Below, piece by piece: positions 17,167 to 25,325 of a DNA stretch of 64,000 nucleotides. Position numbers and translations under genes: made by a program. The stretch's first letter is position 1. Each line of letters starts with the position of its first letter. Origin of the DNA: SZUA-442 sp963753185 (GTDB lineage: Bacteria; Actinomycetota; Acidimicrobiia; Spongiisociales; UBA5794); contig CAVWBO010000007.1 of assembly GCA_963753185.1 (NCBI GenBank), positions 1,488,001-1,552,000 of the forward strand, read 5' to 3'. The notes beneath the pieces were generated by a model that was given only the letters and a program-made list of their open reading frames with translations, did not search any database and was not told the DNA's origin.

Positions 17167-17937
17167 TCACGGCGTGCGTCGTTGTGGTCCCGGGAAGAAC
17201 GCGTTCGTCCTCGCGACGTACTCGGCGTACTGCGGCTTTGTCTTCGTGAGACTCTTCTCGAGCAGCGTCACCCCAGACACCCTGAGCAGGAGGAAACTCA
17301 TGACGGCCGGAGCGAAGAAGGTCCACCATGCTCCGGCGGAAGCAGCGATGAGGTACAGACCCCACCAAACGGTGAAGTCCCCGAAGTAGTTCGGATGGCG
17401 CGAGAACCGCCACACACCCGTGTCGAGGACCCTGCCCTTGTTGTCGGGGTTGGCCTTGAATCGCGCCAGCTGCAGGTCGGCGGCAGTCTCCCACGCCAGA
17501 CCAGCCGCCCACACCGCGATCCCGAGGGCGGTGACGACACCGATGCGCGCCGTGGAACCCGAGGCGGCCTGCTGTGGCGTCGAGATGACCCACATCAGCA
17601 ATCCCTGCAGACCAAAGACGATGACGAGGCTCGTGTAGCGGAACGAGGGACCACGCCCTTCCCGCATTCGCGCATAACGGGGATCCTCGCCGTGGCCGAG
17701 ATTCCTCCATGCGAGGTATCCGGACAGCCGGATGCCCCAGAGAGTGGTCGCGCCCACCATGACAACGGTGACAGGTCCCCACTCCCCGGAGGTGAGGGCG
17801 GTCGCCCACGCCACAAGCACGAACCCTGAACCCCACGCGATGTCGACGATCGACACGTCAGAGATGATCAGGCTGATGAGCCACACGAGGAGCATCAAGG
17901 TGGCGACGGTTGCGGCGCCGACGATGTAGGGATTCAT
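17167..17937 (-). CDS. DUF1295 / steroid 5-alpha-reductase-like membrane protein
   Basis: 256 aa from ATG 17937. About six to seven hydrophobic segments. The conserved C-terminal part has GVWRFSRHPNYFGDFTVWWG and the YAEYVARTNAFFPG tail, as in DUF1295 and isoprenylcysteine-methyltransferase-like NAD(P)H or SAM enzymes. Bacterial members are probably lipid or ketone reductases; the reaction is not established. The stop lies 120 bases from the start of the DUF4870 gene. Confidence 0.82.
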   Translation of the reverse strand: MNPYIVGAATVATLMLLVWLISLIISDVSIVDIAWGSGFVLVAWATALTSGEWGPVTVVMVGATTLWGIRLSGYLAWRNLGHGEDPRYARMREGRGPSFRYTSLVIVFGLQGLLMWVISTPQQAASGSTARIGVVTALGIAVWAAGLAWETAADLQLARFKANPDNKGRVLDTGVWRFSRHPNYFGDFTVWWGLYLIAASAGAWWTFFAPAVMSFLLLRVSGVTLLEKSLTKTKPQYAEYVARTNAFFPGPQRRTP

Positions 17938-18009
17938 TGGCCCATCACCTGGCGAACGGTACACGTCGACAGGCGGCCACGACATGGCTCTCGGCTAACG
18001 TCGACAGCC

Positions 18010-19012
18010 ATGCCACGAGACCCCATCGCAGTGCGGCTTCATGTCCTGGGTATCCCGCTGAGGGAGCCGTTCCGCACCGCGGCCGGACGCATCGATCTGC
18101 GCACGACCGTGCTGGTGGAGGTCGGCCAGGACGTGACCGGATGGGGCGAGGCCGCTCCCTACCCGGGCCAGGACGAGACGATCGCCGAGCTCGTGACCCG
18201 AGCACGAGAAGGCGTCGCCACCGCGACCCTCGCCGCGGCGATCGACGAAGCAGAGAGCGACCGCGCTGGCCTGCTCTCGGGAGTTTCACTCCTGCCGAGC
18301 ACGACGACGACCGTGCCTGCATCGGTCGCGGTCGGGATCGATGGAGCCCTCGAGAGGGTAGGTCTGCTGGCCGCAATGGGCATTCTGGCGTTCAAGGTGA
18401 AGGTCGCCCCGGGCGAGACACAGCACCTCGTGGCAATCCGTGACGCGCATCCCGATGTCGCGCTTGGCGTCGATGGCAATCGTTCGTTCGGCCAACTCGC
18501 CGACGATGACCGATCCGCCCTGACCGGGGTGGGTCTGGCCTACAGCGAGGAGCTCTTCACGGATTGGCACTCGCAGGACGCCACCCACTTCGCCCACACC
18601 ACCGGAATCCCGATGTTCGCCGACGAGACTGCTTCGACGGTCGACGGTGCATTGCGCGCGCTCGACCTGCCGTCTGTTTCTGGCGTGACGATCAAGCCGG
18701 GGCGACTCGGCTGGAGTGGCGCGGCTAGCGGTCGTAGAGGCAGCGACGAGGCTCGGGAAGAAGTGGCGTGCCTCAGGGCTGATCGAGACCGGCCTCGGGA
18801 GGGCGTATGCCGACCTCCTCGCCTCGGACCCAACCGCCTTCATCTCCGACGTCGCGCCAGCCGAGCTCTTCCTCTCAGCCGACGTGACCGCATCGCGCTT
18901 CGATGGGGGAGTGATCCGCGTGCCGAGCGGTCCGGGACTCGGGATCGCGCCGGATCCGGACCTCATCGAAGCGCTCCGGACCGACCTCATCGAGGTCGAG
19001 ATCGTCACCTGA
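18010..19012 (+). CDS. menC: o-Succinylbenzoate synthase-like enolase superfamily enzyme (1-bp frameshift)
   Basis: Enolase-superfamily enzyme, best matching MenC of menaquinone synthesis. Catalytic-type residues: K129 and K131 (FKVKV), D155 (GVDGN), E180/E181 (YSEEL), D205 (FADET) and K229 (TIKPGRLG). After RLG the frame must shift by one to continue as GVARLAVVEAATRLG; one extra T near 18712 explains this. The second fragment is 18716-19012. It overlaps the convergent acyl-CoA dehydrogenase by 8 bases. A dipeptide epimerase is the alternative. No other men genes are in view. Confidence 0.75.
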
Positions 19013-20147
19013 TCGGCAGTCCCAGACCACGGCTGATCACGAGGCGCTGGACTTCCGACGTTCCCTCGCCGATCTCGAGGATCTTCGAGTCGCGGTACTG
19101 CCGGGCGACGAGCGTGTCATCCATGAACCCGTAGCCGCCGAAGATCTGGGTCGCGTCGCGGGTCGCCGAGACCGCCGCCTCTGTCGCGTACAGCTTCGCG
19201 ATCGCCGCCTCCTGCTTGAACGGCATGCCAGTGTCCTTGAGCCAGGCTGCTCGGTAGGTGAGCAGCCGCGCGGCTTCCGTCATCACCTGGAGATCCGCGA
19301 TTTTGAACGCGATCGCCTGGTAGGACCCGATCGGTTGTCCGAAGCTCTTGCGGTCGAGTGCGTATTGGCGTGACTCGTCGAGACACGACTGGAGGACTCC
19401 GACCGCCATCGCCGCGATCGCGATTCGCCCGTCGTCGAGGGTTGCGAGGAACTGGTGGAACCCTCGTCCCCGCTGACCGAGCAGGTTGGCGGCAGGGACC
19501 CGACACTCGATGAACGTGAGCCCGTGCGTGTCGGATGCACGCCAACCCATCTTGCGGTACGGTGGCTCGACGACGAACCCGGGCGTCCCTGACGGCACGA
19601 TGATGGTCGAGATCTCGTCTGGCCCCGTCCTTGCGGTGATCGTCACCAGGCTCGTCATCTCGGTACCCGAGTTCGTGATGAACGCCTTGGTGCCATTGAT
19701 GACCCACTCGTCACCGTCGAGCTCGGCCCTCGTTGCGGTCGCGCCGGCGTCGGATCCCGCCTCCGGTTCGGTCAGGCCGAAGCCGGCAAGGGCGCGGCCG
19801 GCGACCAGGTCGGGGAGCCAGCGCTCCTTCTGCTCGTCGGAGCCGAACTCGTGGATCGGGTTGATTCCGAGCCCCACGCCCGCTTCGAGCGTGATCGCCA
19901 TCGACTGGTCGACCCTTGCGAGCTCTTCGATCGCGATGCACAGGCTCGTGAGGTCGCTGCCCGCCCCTCCCCACCGGTGGTCGGCGGTGATGCCGAACAG
20001 TCCGAGGTCACCCATCTCCCTGACAACGTCAGTGGGGAAGTGGTGGTCGCGGTCCCAGGCAACAGCGTTGGGGGCGATCCTGTCGGTGGCGAACTCCCTG
20101 ACCATTGCACGGAGTGCCTGCTGTTCGTCGGTGAAGGTGAAGTCCAT
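19005..20147 (-). CDS. Acyl-CoA dehydrogenase
   Basis: 380-aa FAD-dependent acyl-CoA dehydrogenase of beta-oxidation or branched-chain degradation. The N-terminal helical domain (MDFTFTDEQQALRAMVREF), the FAD/substrate loop GFGLTEPEAGSDAG, WVINGTKAFITN, and the C-terminal QIFGGYGFM and LEIGEGTSEVQRLVI, which carries the catalytic Glu, are all present. Chain-length preference cannot be inferred. Confidence 0.93.
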   Translation of the reverse strand: MDFTFTDEQQALRAMVREFATDRIAPNAVAWDRDHHFPTDVVREMGDLGLFGITADHRWGGAGSDLTSLCIAIEELARVDQSMAITLEAGVGLGINPIHEFGSDEQKERWLPDLVAGRALAGFGLTEPEAGSDAGATATRAELDGDEWVINGTKAFITNSGTEMTSLVTITARTGPDEISTIIVPSGTPGFVVEPPYRKMGWRASDTHGLTFIECRVPAANLLGQRGRGFHQFLATLDDGRIAIAAMAVGVLQSCLDESRQYALDRKSFGQPIGSYQAIAFKIADLQVMTEAARLLTYRAAWLKDTGMPFKQEAAIAKLYATEAAVSATRDATQIFGGYGFMDDTLVARQYRDSKILEIGEGTSEVQRLVISRGLGLPIR

Positions 20148-20213
20148 CGAGCCGACAGGTTAGGTGGCGGAACCCTGCTGTGGTTCGCCGGTGCGATCCC
20201 TACGCTCAGGTCC

Positions 20214-20588
20214 ATGAGGCGGTGGTTCTGGATCGTTGATGCACTCGTCGTCGTGGCATTCGTCATCGTCGGTCGCGAGGATCACGGGTTCACGTCGGAC
20301 GTCTGGGATTACCTTCGGGTGGCGTCGCCGTTCCTCCTTGGCCTTGGGGCGACGATCCTCGCGTTACGCGGCAGGATCGATCCCATGAAGTGGCGAGCCG
20401 GGATCATCCTTGCCCTCGGCACCGTGCTCGTCGGGATGCTCCTGCGTCGATGGGTGTGGGACGACGGCACCGCCAGGACCTTCATCCTGGTCACCACGGG
20501 GTTCCTGGTCGCCGCCATGGTCGGATGGCGGATCATCGCCTCCGGGATCCGCAGGATCGTGGCATCGCGCTCCGTTCCTGCGACCTGA
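20214..20588 (+). CDS. DUF3054 membrane protein
   Basis: 124 aa from ATG 20214. Four hydrophobic segments; family features are IVGREDHG near the N-terminus and the spacing of helices ending in WRIIASG. DUF3054 proteins are small actinobacterial and archaeal membrane proteins of unknown role. Confidence 0.8.
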   Translation: MRRWFWIVDALVVVAFVIVGREDHGFTSDVWDYLRVASPFLLGLGATILALRGRIDPMKWRAGIILALGTVLVGMLLRRWVWDDGTARTFILVTTGFLVAAMVGWRIIASGIRRIVASRSVPAT

Positions 20589-20766
20589 CTTCGCGTCTGC
20601 GCGGGCCATCTTCACCCGGTCTGGAAAGCCCGTCGCAGAGTTGCGACCATTGGGCCGGGAGCCCCTGGCGCTCGATGTGATCCTTGCTCGCCGTCGGCAT
20701 CTTCCGCTCGTCGGCCCCGACGGGCTCCGTCGCGACCTCGACCGGGTCGTGGATCCCTCGGTGTGA
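20589..20766 (+). pseudogene. Truncated Phd/YefM-type antitoxin remnant
   Basis: A frame directly after the DUF3054 stop encodes IFTRSGKPVAELRPLG followed by LALDVILARRR and DLDRVVDPSV, the C-terminal two thirds of a VapB/Phd antitoxin. The DNA-binding N-terminus and a start codon are missing, so it is probably dead. Confidence 0.7.
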
Positions 20767-20776
20767 TCGATGCCGC

Positions 20777-21025
20777 GTGCGGCACCTCCAGCAAGCCGAA
20801 GCCGACTTCGACCCACTTCCTTTCGACGCATCTGCTGCCCGCAGCTTCGGTCGGGTCGCCGCGGGACTCCGAAGTGCCGGCCACAAGCCCGCGTCACGTG
20901 CGTACGACGCCATGATCGCCGCCATCGCCATCGCCAACGACCTACCCCTCCACACATGCAATCCGCGAGACTTCGGCGGGATCGCTGGACTCACCGTCGT
21001 CGCCGTTCCTCACCCTGACCACTGA
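20777..21025 (+). pseudogene. Truncated VapC (PIN-domain toxin) remnant
   Basis: From GTG 20777 the frame encodes only the C-terminal part of a PIN ribonuclease: FDASAARSFGRVAAGLRSAG, ASRAYDAMIAAIAIAND, LHTCNPRDFGGIAGL. The N-terminal half with the first catalytic Asp is absent. Together with the antitoxin fragment this is a decayed VapBC locus. Confidence 0.75.
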
Positions 21026-21114
21026 GGCACCGAGGGAGTCGGCAGGCGCCAGACTGCGAGGACCGCACCGCACCGCCACCCTTGCGATGAGCGCATCCCC
21101 CTAGGCTCCTTCAG

Positions 21115-21720
21115 ATGGACACCGCTGTCGCGTTGGTCAAGTCGTATCTGCAGGCGAATGGCTTCTTCACGGTCACCGAGTATCCGATCCTCGAGATGCT
21201 CGAGGGAACCGACACTCGGACGGTCACGGACATCGATGTGATGGCGCTCAGGTTCCCTGGAGCGGGAGGGGCTGATTCGGCCTCCACGACAGGGGGCCTC
21301 CGCATCCTCCCTGATCCCATCCTGGGCCTGGACGAGTCCCATATCGAGGTGATCATCGGCGAGGTCAAGGAGGGAGCCGCGGTCCTCAACAAGTCCGCAC
21401 GGAACCCTGAGGTGCTCCACGCCGTCCTGCGCCGTTTCGGTCATATGCGCCCAGACGTCGCTGATGCCCTCGTGCGTGAGCTCATCACGAGCGGTACCGG
21501 ATACCACCCCGCCGGGATACGGGTCCGTCTCATGGTCTTTGCGTCCAAGCCCCCTGCGCACTCGCCGGTGCCGTACGAGTGGATCTCGCTCGGACGGGCA
21601 GCGACGTGGCTCCAGGAGCAGGTGCGGGAGAACTGGGACCGCGTCAAGACGATCCAGTCGAAGGATCCCGCCCTCGGCATGATGATCCTCTTCGAGAAGG
21701 CGACACGGGACGAGCGTTGA
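21115..21720 (+). CDS. Unknown protein with possible PD-(D/E)XK nuclease core
   Basis: 201 aa. The N-terminal part reads like a restriction-endonuclease fold: a helix (MDTAVALVKSYLQANGFFTV), then TVTDIDVMALRF with an Asp pair, then a strand ending IIGEVKEG (E-x-K), the usual D...E-X-K spacing. The C-terminal half (about 110-201) is helical with no recognised motif. No methylase or phage gene is adjacent. It sits 3 bases before trmL. The nuclease fold is inference. Confidence 0.5.
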   Translation: MDTAVALVKSYLQANGFFTVTEYPILEMLEGTDTRTVTDIDVMALRFPGAGGADSASTTGGLRILPDPILGLDESHIEVIIGEVKEGAAVLNKSARNPEVLHAVLRRFGHMRPDVADALVRELITSGTGYHPAGIRVRLMVFASKPPAHSPVPYEWISLGRAATWLQEQVRENWDRVKTIQSKDPALGMMILFEKATRDER

Positions 21721-21723
21721 GCC

Positions 21724-22227
21724 GTGTTCAAAGTCGTCTTGTGGCAGCCCGAGATTCCTCCGAATACCGGCAATCTCATGCGGCTCACGGTCAACACGGG
21801 TTGTGACCTCCACCTGATCGAGCCACTCGGCTTCAGCTTGGACGATGCCCGGATGCGGCGCGCCGGACTCGACTACCGGGAGTTCGCGAGCGTCACGCTG
21901 CATTCATCGTTCGATGCGTTCGTGGCGGCCGAGCGACCCGAGCGCGTTCTTGCGTTCACCCAATACGGGGACCGCTTGTACACCGGTATCGGCTACCTGC
22001 CCGGCGACACGCTCCTATTCGGTCGCGAATCGGATGGGCTCCCGAGCGACGTCCTCGAGCACCCGGCAGTCACGGAGCGCCTCCGCATCCCGATCGCTCC
22101 GGGCGGGAGGTCGCTCAACCTCGCCAATGCCGCCGCGATCGCCATCTACGAGGCGTGGCGGCAACACGGATTCGTCAGCGGCCCGGGACGGACCACTCCT
22201 GCGCGATCCGACGACGAGGACCATTAG
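21724..22227 (+). CDS. trmL: tRNA (cytidine/uridine-34-2'-O)-methyltransferase TrmL
   Basis: SPOUT methyltransferase acting on the wobble base of certain tRNA-Leu species. 167 aa from GTG 21724. Family blocks: VLWQPEIPPNTGNLMRL, LIEPLGFSLDD, the SAM knot LLFGRESDGLP and the C-terminal IPIAPGGRSLNLANAAAI. Identification is secure. Confidence 0.92.
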   Translation: MFKVVLWQPEIPPNTGNLMRLTVNTGCDLHLIEPLGFSLDDARMRRAGLDYREFASVTLHSSFDAFVAAERPERVLAFTQYGDRLYTGIGYLPGDTLLFGRESDGLPSDVLEHPAVTERLRIPIAPGGRSLNLANAAAIAIYEAWRQHGFVSGPGRTTPARSDDEDH

Positions 22228-22237
22228 TTTCCAAGCC

Positions 22238-22645
22238 ATGGTCCACCGCACCCCGATCTCGGTCCGCTTCTACGAGCTCGACCCGTACCGCCACCTCAAC
22301 CACTCGGTGTACATCCAGTACTTCGAGGTCGGCCGCATCGATCTGTTCGCCTCCTTCGGATGGACCCTCACGGGAATGGCAGACCTCGGGACCCAGATCG
22401 TCGTCGCCGAGATCACGACACGTTTCCTCGGCCCTGGGCTCGAAGGCGACGACCTCGTGGTAGAGACGTGGGTGCAGGAGGTTCGTCGGGCGAGCGCCGT
22501 GTTCGGGCAGCGAATCCTCCGTGGGGACGAGACGCTTGCGACCCAGACGGTCCTCGCCGCGTGCACAACCCTCGATGGACGACCGACTCGGTTCCCGACC
22601 GAGCTGCTCGCGAGCCTCGAGCGCGTCGTGGCTCCCCGGGCGTGA
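22238..22645 (+). CDS. Acyl-CoA thioesterase, 4HBT hot-dog fold
   Basis: 135 aa from ATG 22238. FYELDPYRHLNHSVYIQYFE is the 4-hydroxybenzoyl-CoA thioesterase-type active-site helix with the catalytic Asp. It cleaves an acyl-CoA thioester; the substrate is unknown. The stop overlaps the next ATG (TGATG), so it is coupled to the GNAT gene. Confidence 0.88.
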   Translation: MVHRTPISVRFYELDPYRHLNHSVYIQYFEVGRIDLFASFGWTLTGMADLGTQIVVAEITTRFLGPGLEGDDLVVETWVQEVRRASAVFGQRILRGDETLATQTVLAACTTLDGRPTRFPTELLASLERVVAPRA

Positions 22646-23406
22646 TGCCGTCGATCGCCGACCTCGAGCGGTCTGCGTATGCGACGTGGTCACCGGATGA
22701 GCGCATCGACATCGGCGGATGGACGGTGATGTCGAACGGTGGCTGGACACGAAGGGTGAACAGCGCTGGTGGTGTCGGGGCGCCAGACACGTCGGTTGCC
22801 GTGCGCGATGCGATCGTCTCATGGATGGTGGAGAGAGGTTCTCCCTTCGTCGTGCGGGTCACGCCGCTGCTCGATCCGCGTGTGGTCGACGAGATCATGG
22901 TGTCGTGGGGTCTCGTACGGGAGGACGAGACCTTGGTGATGGCCGCTTCCCTTTCCGCACGGGAGAGCGCCGAGGCTGTTCGGTTCATCGATCCCGCAGA
23001 TCGGGCATTCACCGACGACCTCCACCGCCTCAACGGTCGGGGGCCATCGGCGGTCGAGCCATGGCTGCGGATCGTCCGCCGCATGGGTGACCGAGCCACC
23101 GGGCTCTGGATCCCCGGCCGTGCGTGTGGCGTCGTTGCGATCGAGGGGGGTCTCGCACCCGTGTACTCGGTCGCCGTCGATCCCGGCCACCGACGGCAGG
23201 GCCTCGCGACACAGATCATGGCCTCAGCCGCGGCGTGGGCGCAGGAACGTGGCGCAGCGACGCAGTTCCTCCAGGTGCTCGGAACCAACGCTTCAGCCGT
23301 GGCTCTCTACGAGGGTCTGGGCTTCGAAGCGTGCTACTCCTACCACTACCTGAGACCGGGCGATGACGACGCTACTGATCCGTCGCGCCCGCCGGTAGCG
23401 TGTTGA
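22645..23406 (+). CDS. GNAT family N-acetyltransferase
   Basis: 253 aa from ATG 22645. The N-terminal half is poorly conserved (ERSAYATWSPDERIDIGGW). The C-terminal half is a clear GNAT fold: acetyl-CoA-binding VYSVAVDPGHRRQGLATQIM and the final LYEGLGFEACYSYHYL. The two-part architecture is seen in amino-acid or peptide acetyltransferases, and the target is unknown. It ends 35 bases inside the convergent membrane-protein gene. Confidence 0.85.
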   Translation: MPSIADLERSAYATWSPDERIDIGGWTVMSNGGWTRRVNSAGGVGAPDTSVAVRDAIVSWMVERGSPFVVRVTPLLDPRVVDEIMVSWGLVREDETLVMAASLSARESAEAVRFIDPADRAFTDDLHRLNGRGPSAVEPWLRIVRRMGDRATGLWIPGRACGVVAIEGGLAPVYSVAVDPGHRRQGLATQIMASAAAWAQERGAATQFLQVLGTNASAVALYEGLGFEACYSYHYLRPGDDDATDPSRPPVAC

Positions 23407-24085
23407 CGGTTCCATCCGACCGTAGGTTCGATGCAAGGATGTACAGGCTGATCACCAGAACCCAGGCTGGGAACACCAAGGTCATCCACAGGCTGTAGTT
23501 CACGCTGAAGAGCAGGATCAGGGCCAGCCCATACGTGAGGATGGCGAGCGGTTTCGGAGCGACCTTCGTACGCACGAAGATCGTGCCGAGCGAGATCATG
23601 AAGACACCTGCCATGCGAATCGCATAGACGCTGCTGATCCGGTAGGTGACCTCGCGGCCATACGCGTACAGGCCGCTCTGGACGGACCCGACGGGCTCCG
23701 CCTGATAGGTGGCGACCAGCGCCCCCGCGAGCCCTGCAGAGACGAACAGCATCGCCAAGTAGATCAGTCCGCTTCCGAGGAAGACCGTGGCGAAGAAGCG
23801 ATCCTCTGCGACGCCGATCCGATCACGGATGACGCCGATGAACCAGAGGAACGCGATCCCGCTCAGGGGCACGAGGCTGAGCGCAAACGTGACCATCTCC
23901 GCCCGCTCGTCGATCCACGCAGGTCCGGTTGACGGGTCCGCCGGTATCGAGAGCCTGATGAGCACATACGAGGCTCCGAGCAGCACAGCGAAGATGATGC
24001 CCGCGAACGCCGCAGCCCGGGGCGTCTTGAGACGGTTGCCCGGGAGGAATGTGCCGCGGCCATGCTCGCCGTCGGGTTGTGTCAC
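23372..24085 (-). CDS. Multi-pass membrane protein, unknown
   Basis: 237 aa from GTG 24085; another GTG at 24166 would add 27 hydrophilic residues. About six membrane segments with short loops; basic residues flank them in the pattern of an integral inner-membrane protein. The middle carries VRTKVAPKPLAILTYGLALI. No family is recognised. Start choice is uncertain. Confidence 0.6.
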   Translation of the reverse strand: MTQPDGEHGRGTFLPGNRLKTPRAAAFAGIIFAVLLGASYVLIRLSIPADPSTGPAWIDERAEMVTFALSLVPLSGIAFLWFIGVIRDRIGVAEDRFFATVFLGSGLIYLAMLFVSAGLAGALVATYQAEPVGSVQSGLYAYGREVTYRISSVYAIRMAGVFMISLGTIFVRTKVAPKPLAILTYGLALILLFSVNYSLWMTLVFPAWVLVISLYILASNLRSDGTVNTLPAGATDQ

Positions 24086-24129
24086 AGCGATGGTCGCCCT
24101 CTCTATGTGGTGTGCCAAGCGGTCCCGCC

Positions 24130-24234
24130 ATGCGCTACCAGGCCTTGCCCAACAGGCTCCGCGCACGATCGAAGTATCGCAGCGAGGCGGTCGACGTGAG
24201 GTATCCCGACCGGGACCGGATCTACGAGGAATGA
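24130..24234 (+). CDS. Possible small protein (34 aa)
   Basis: An ATG-initiated ORF, MRYQALPNRLRARSKYRSEA, ending in an acidic IYEE and stopping about 48 bases before the tRNA repeat array. Charged and soluble. No family is known. It could be real or a chance ORF; it has no clear ribosome site. Confidence 0.25.
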   Translation: MRYQALPNRLRARSKYRSEAVDVRYPDRDRIYEE

Positions 24235-24281
24235 TCCCTCGGTCGTAGCTGGAGCAGTCTGGGTCGTATCCTGTGTGTTGC

Positions 24282-24453
24282 GGGCCCGTAGCTCAGTTGG
24301 TTAGAGCAGGCGACTCATAATCGCTTGGCCGTAGCTGCGGTTGCGTGGGTCGTATCCTGTGCGTTGCGGGCCCGTAGCTCAGTTGGTTAGAGCAGGCGAC
24401 TCATAATCGCTTGGCCGTAGCTGCGGTTGCGTGGGTCGTATCCTGTGTGTTGC
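24282..24453 (+). repeat. 86-bp tandem units with the 5' part of the tRNA (two extra copies)
   Basis: Two truncated copies of the downstream tRNA start at 24282 and 24368; the intact gene starts at 24454, so the period is exactly 86 bp. Each carries the acceptor 5' strand, D-arm, full anticodon arm with CAT and the variable loop to CCGTAG, then leaves the tRNA sequence for a 33-bp linker containing a TATCCT -10-like box just before the next copy. The copies differ from each other by only one base in the linker. Each could be transcribed as a tRNA 5' fragment. Confidence 0.9.
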
Positions 24454-24527
24454 GGGCCCGTAGCTCAGTTGGTTAGAGCAGGCGACTCATAATCGCTTGG
24501 CCGTAGGTTCAAGTCCTACCGGGCCCA
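24454..24527 (+). tRNA. tRNA with anticodon CAT, probably tRNA-Ile2
   Basis: The only complete copy in the array: acceptor GGGCCCG/CGGGCCC, D-arm, anticodon loop CTCATAA on the stem GGCGA/TCGCT, T-arm GTAGGTTCAAGTCCTAC, discriminator A, no encoded CCA. The anticodon arm and variable loop (GGCGACTCATAATCGCTTGG) match bacterial tRNA-Ile2, whose C34 is changed to lysidine so that it reads AUA. Elongator tRNA-Met is the alternative. Confidence 0.9.
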
Positions 24528-25295
24528 CAACTTGGTGATCCTGCGTCGAGATGATCACCTGCCTGACGTTGTCCCGGATCTGCGAGATTGTCTGCGGCGG
24601 GGTTGGCACCGGTCCGTGTGTCTTCGGGTGTTCGCTGTGCATCTTCGGTGAGGCTTTGGGTTCAAGTCCTACCGGGCCCACAACTTGGTGATCCTGCGTC
24701 GAGATGATCACCTGCCTGACGTTGTCCCGGATCTGCGAGATTGTCTGCGGCGGGGTTGGCACCGGTCCGTGTGTCTTCGGGTGTTCGCTGTGCATCTTCG
24801 GTGAGGCTTTGGGTTCAAGTCCTACCGGGCCCACAACTGGTGATCCTGCGGCGAGATGATCACCGCCTCGATGTTGGTGCAGACGTTCAAGTCCTGTCTT
24901 CGGAGGCGTGGGCACCGTTCCGTGGTTCTGTGGGTGTTCGGCGTGGTTCTGCGGTGAGGCCGTAGGTTCAAGTCCTACCGGGCCCACAACTTGGTGATCC
25001 TGCGTCGAGATGATCACCTGCCTGACGTTGTCCCGGATCTGCGAGATTGTCTGCGGCGGGGTTGGCACCGGTCCGTGTGTCTTCGGGTGTTCGCTGTGCA
25101 TCTTCGGTGAGGCTTTGGGTTCAAGTCCTACCGGGCCCACAAATGGTGATCCTGCGGTGAGATGATCTCCTGTCAGCCGGCATCCCGGATGTTCAAGCCC
25201 GGTCTTCGGAGGCGTAGGCACCGGTCTGTGTGTCTTCGGGTGTTCGCCGTGCATCTTCGGTGAGGCTTCGGGTTCAAGTCCTACCGGGCCCACAA
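24506..25295 (+). repeat. 153-bp tandem repeat array, each unit ending in the tRNA 3' end
   Basis: The last 21 bases of the tRNA gene (GGTTCAAGTCCTACCGGGCC...) plus adjoining bases recur at 24659, 24812, 24965, 25118 and 25271, exactly 153 bp apart. The fill between copies is of two types: units 1, 2 and 4 are essentially identical, while units 3 and 5 are diverged from them but the same length. Each unit begins with an inverted repeat GGTGATC...GATCACC just after the tRNA end. There is no spacer diversity, so this is not CRISPR. The arrangement resembles the rtT repeats of E. coli tyrT. Confidence 0.92.
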
Positions 25296-25325
25296 CTTGG
25301 TGGTGCTGCGTGGAGGTGACCACCT

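Noticed and set aside
24506..25295. CRISPR array
   Set aside because: Period of 153 bp with nearly identical 'spacers', repeats equal a tRNA 3' end, and no cas genes.
24487..25323. Minus-strand 278-aa ORF as a protein gene
   Set aside because: Its repeated VGPVGLEP motif is the reverse reading of the tRNA T-arm and acceptor; best explained as a shadow of the tRNA repeat array. Kept only as a low-priority finding.
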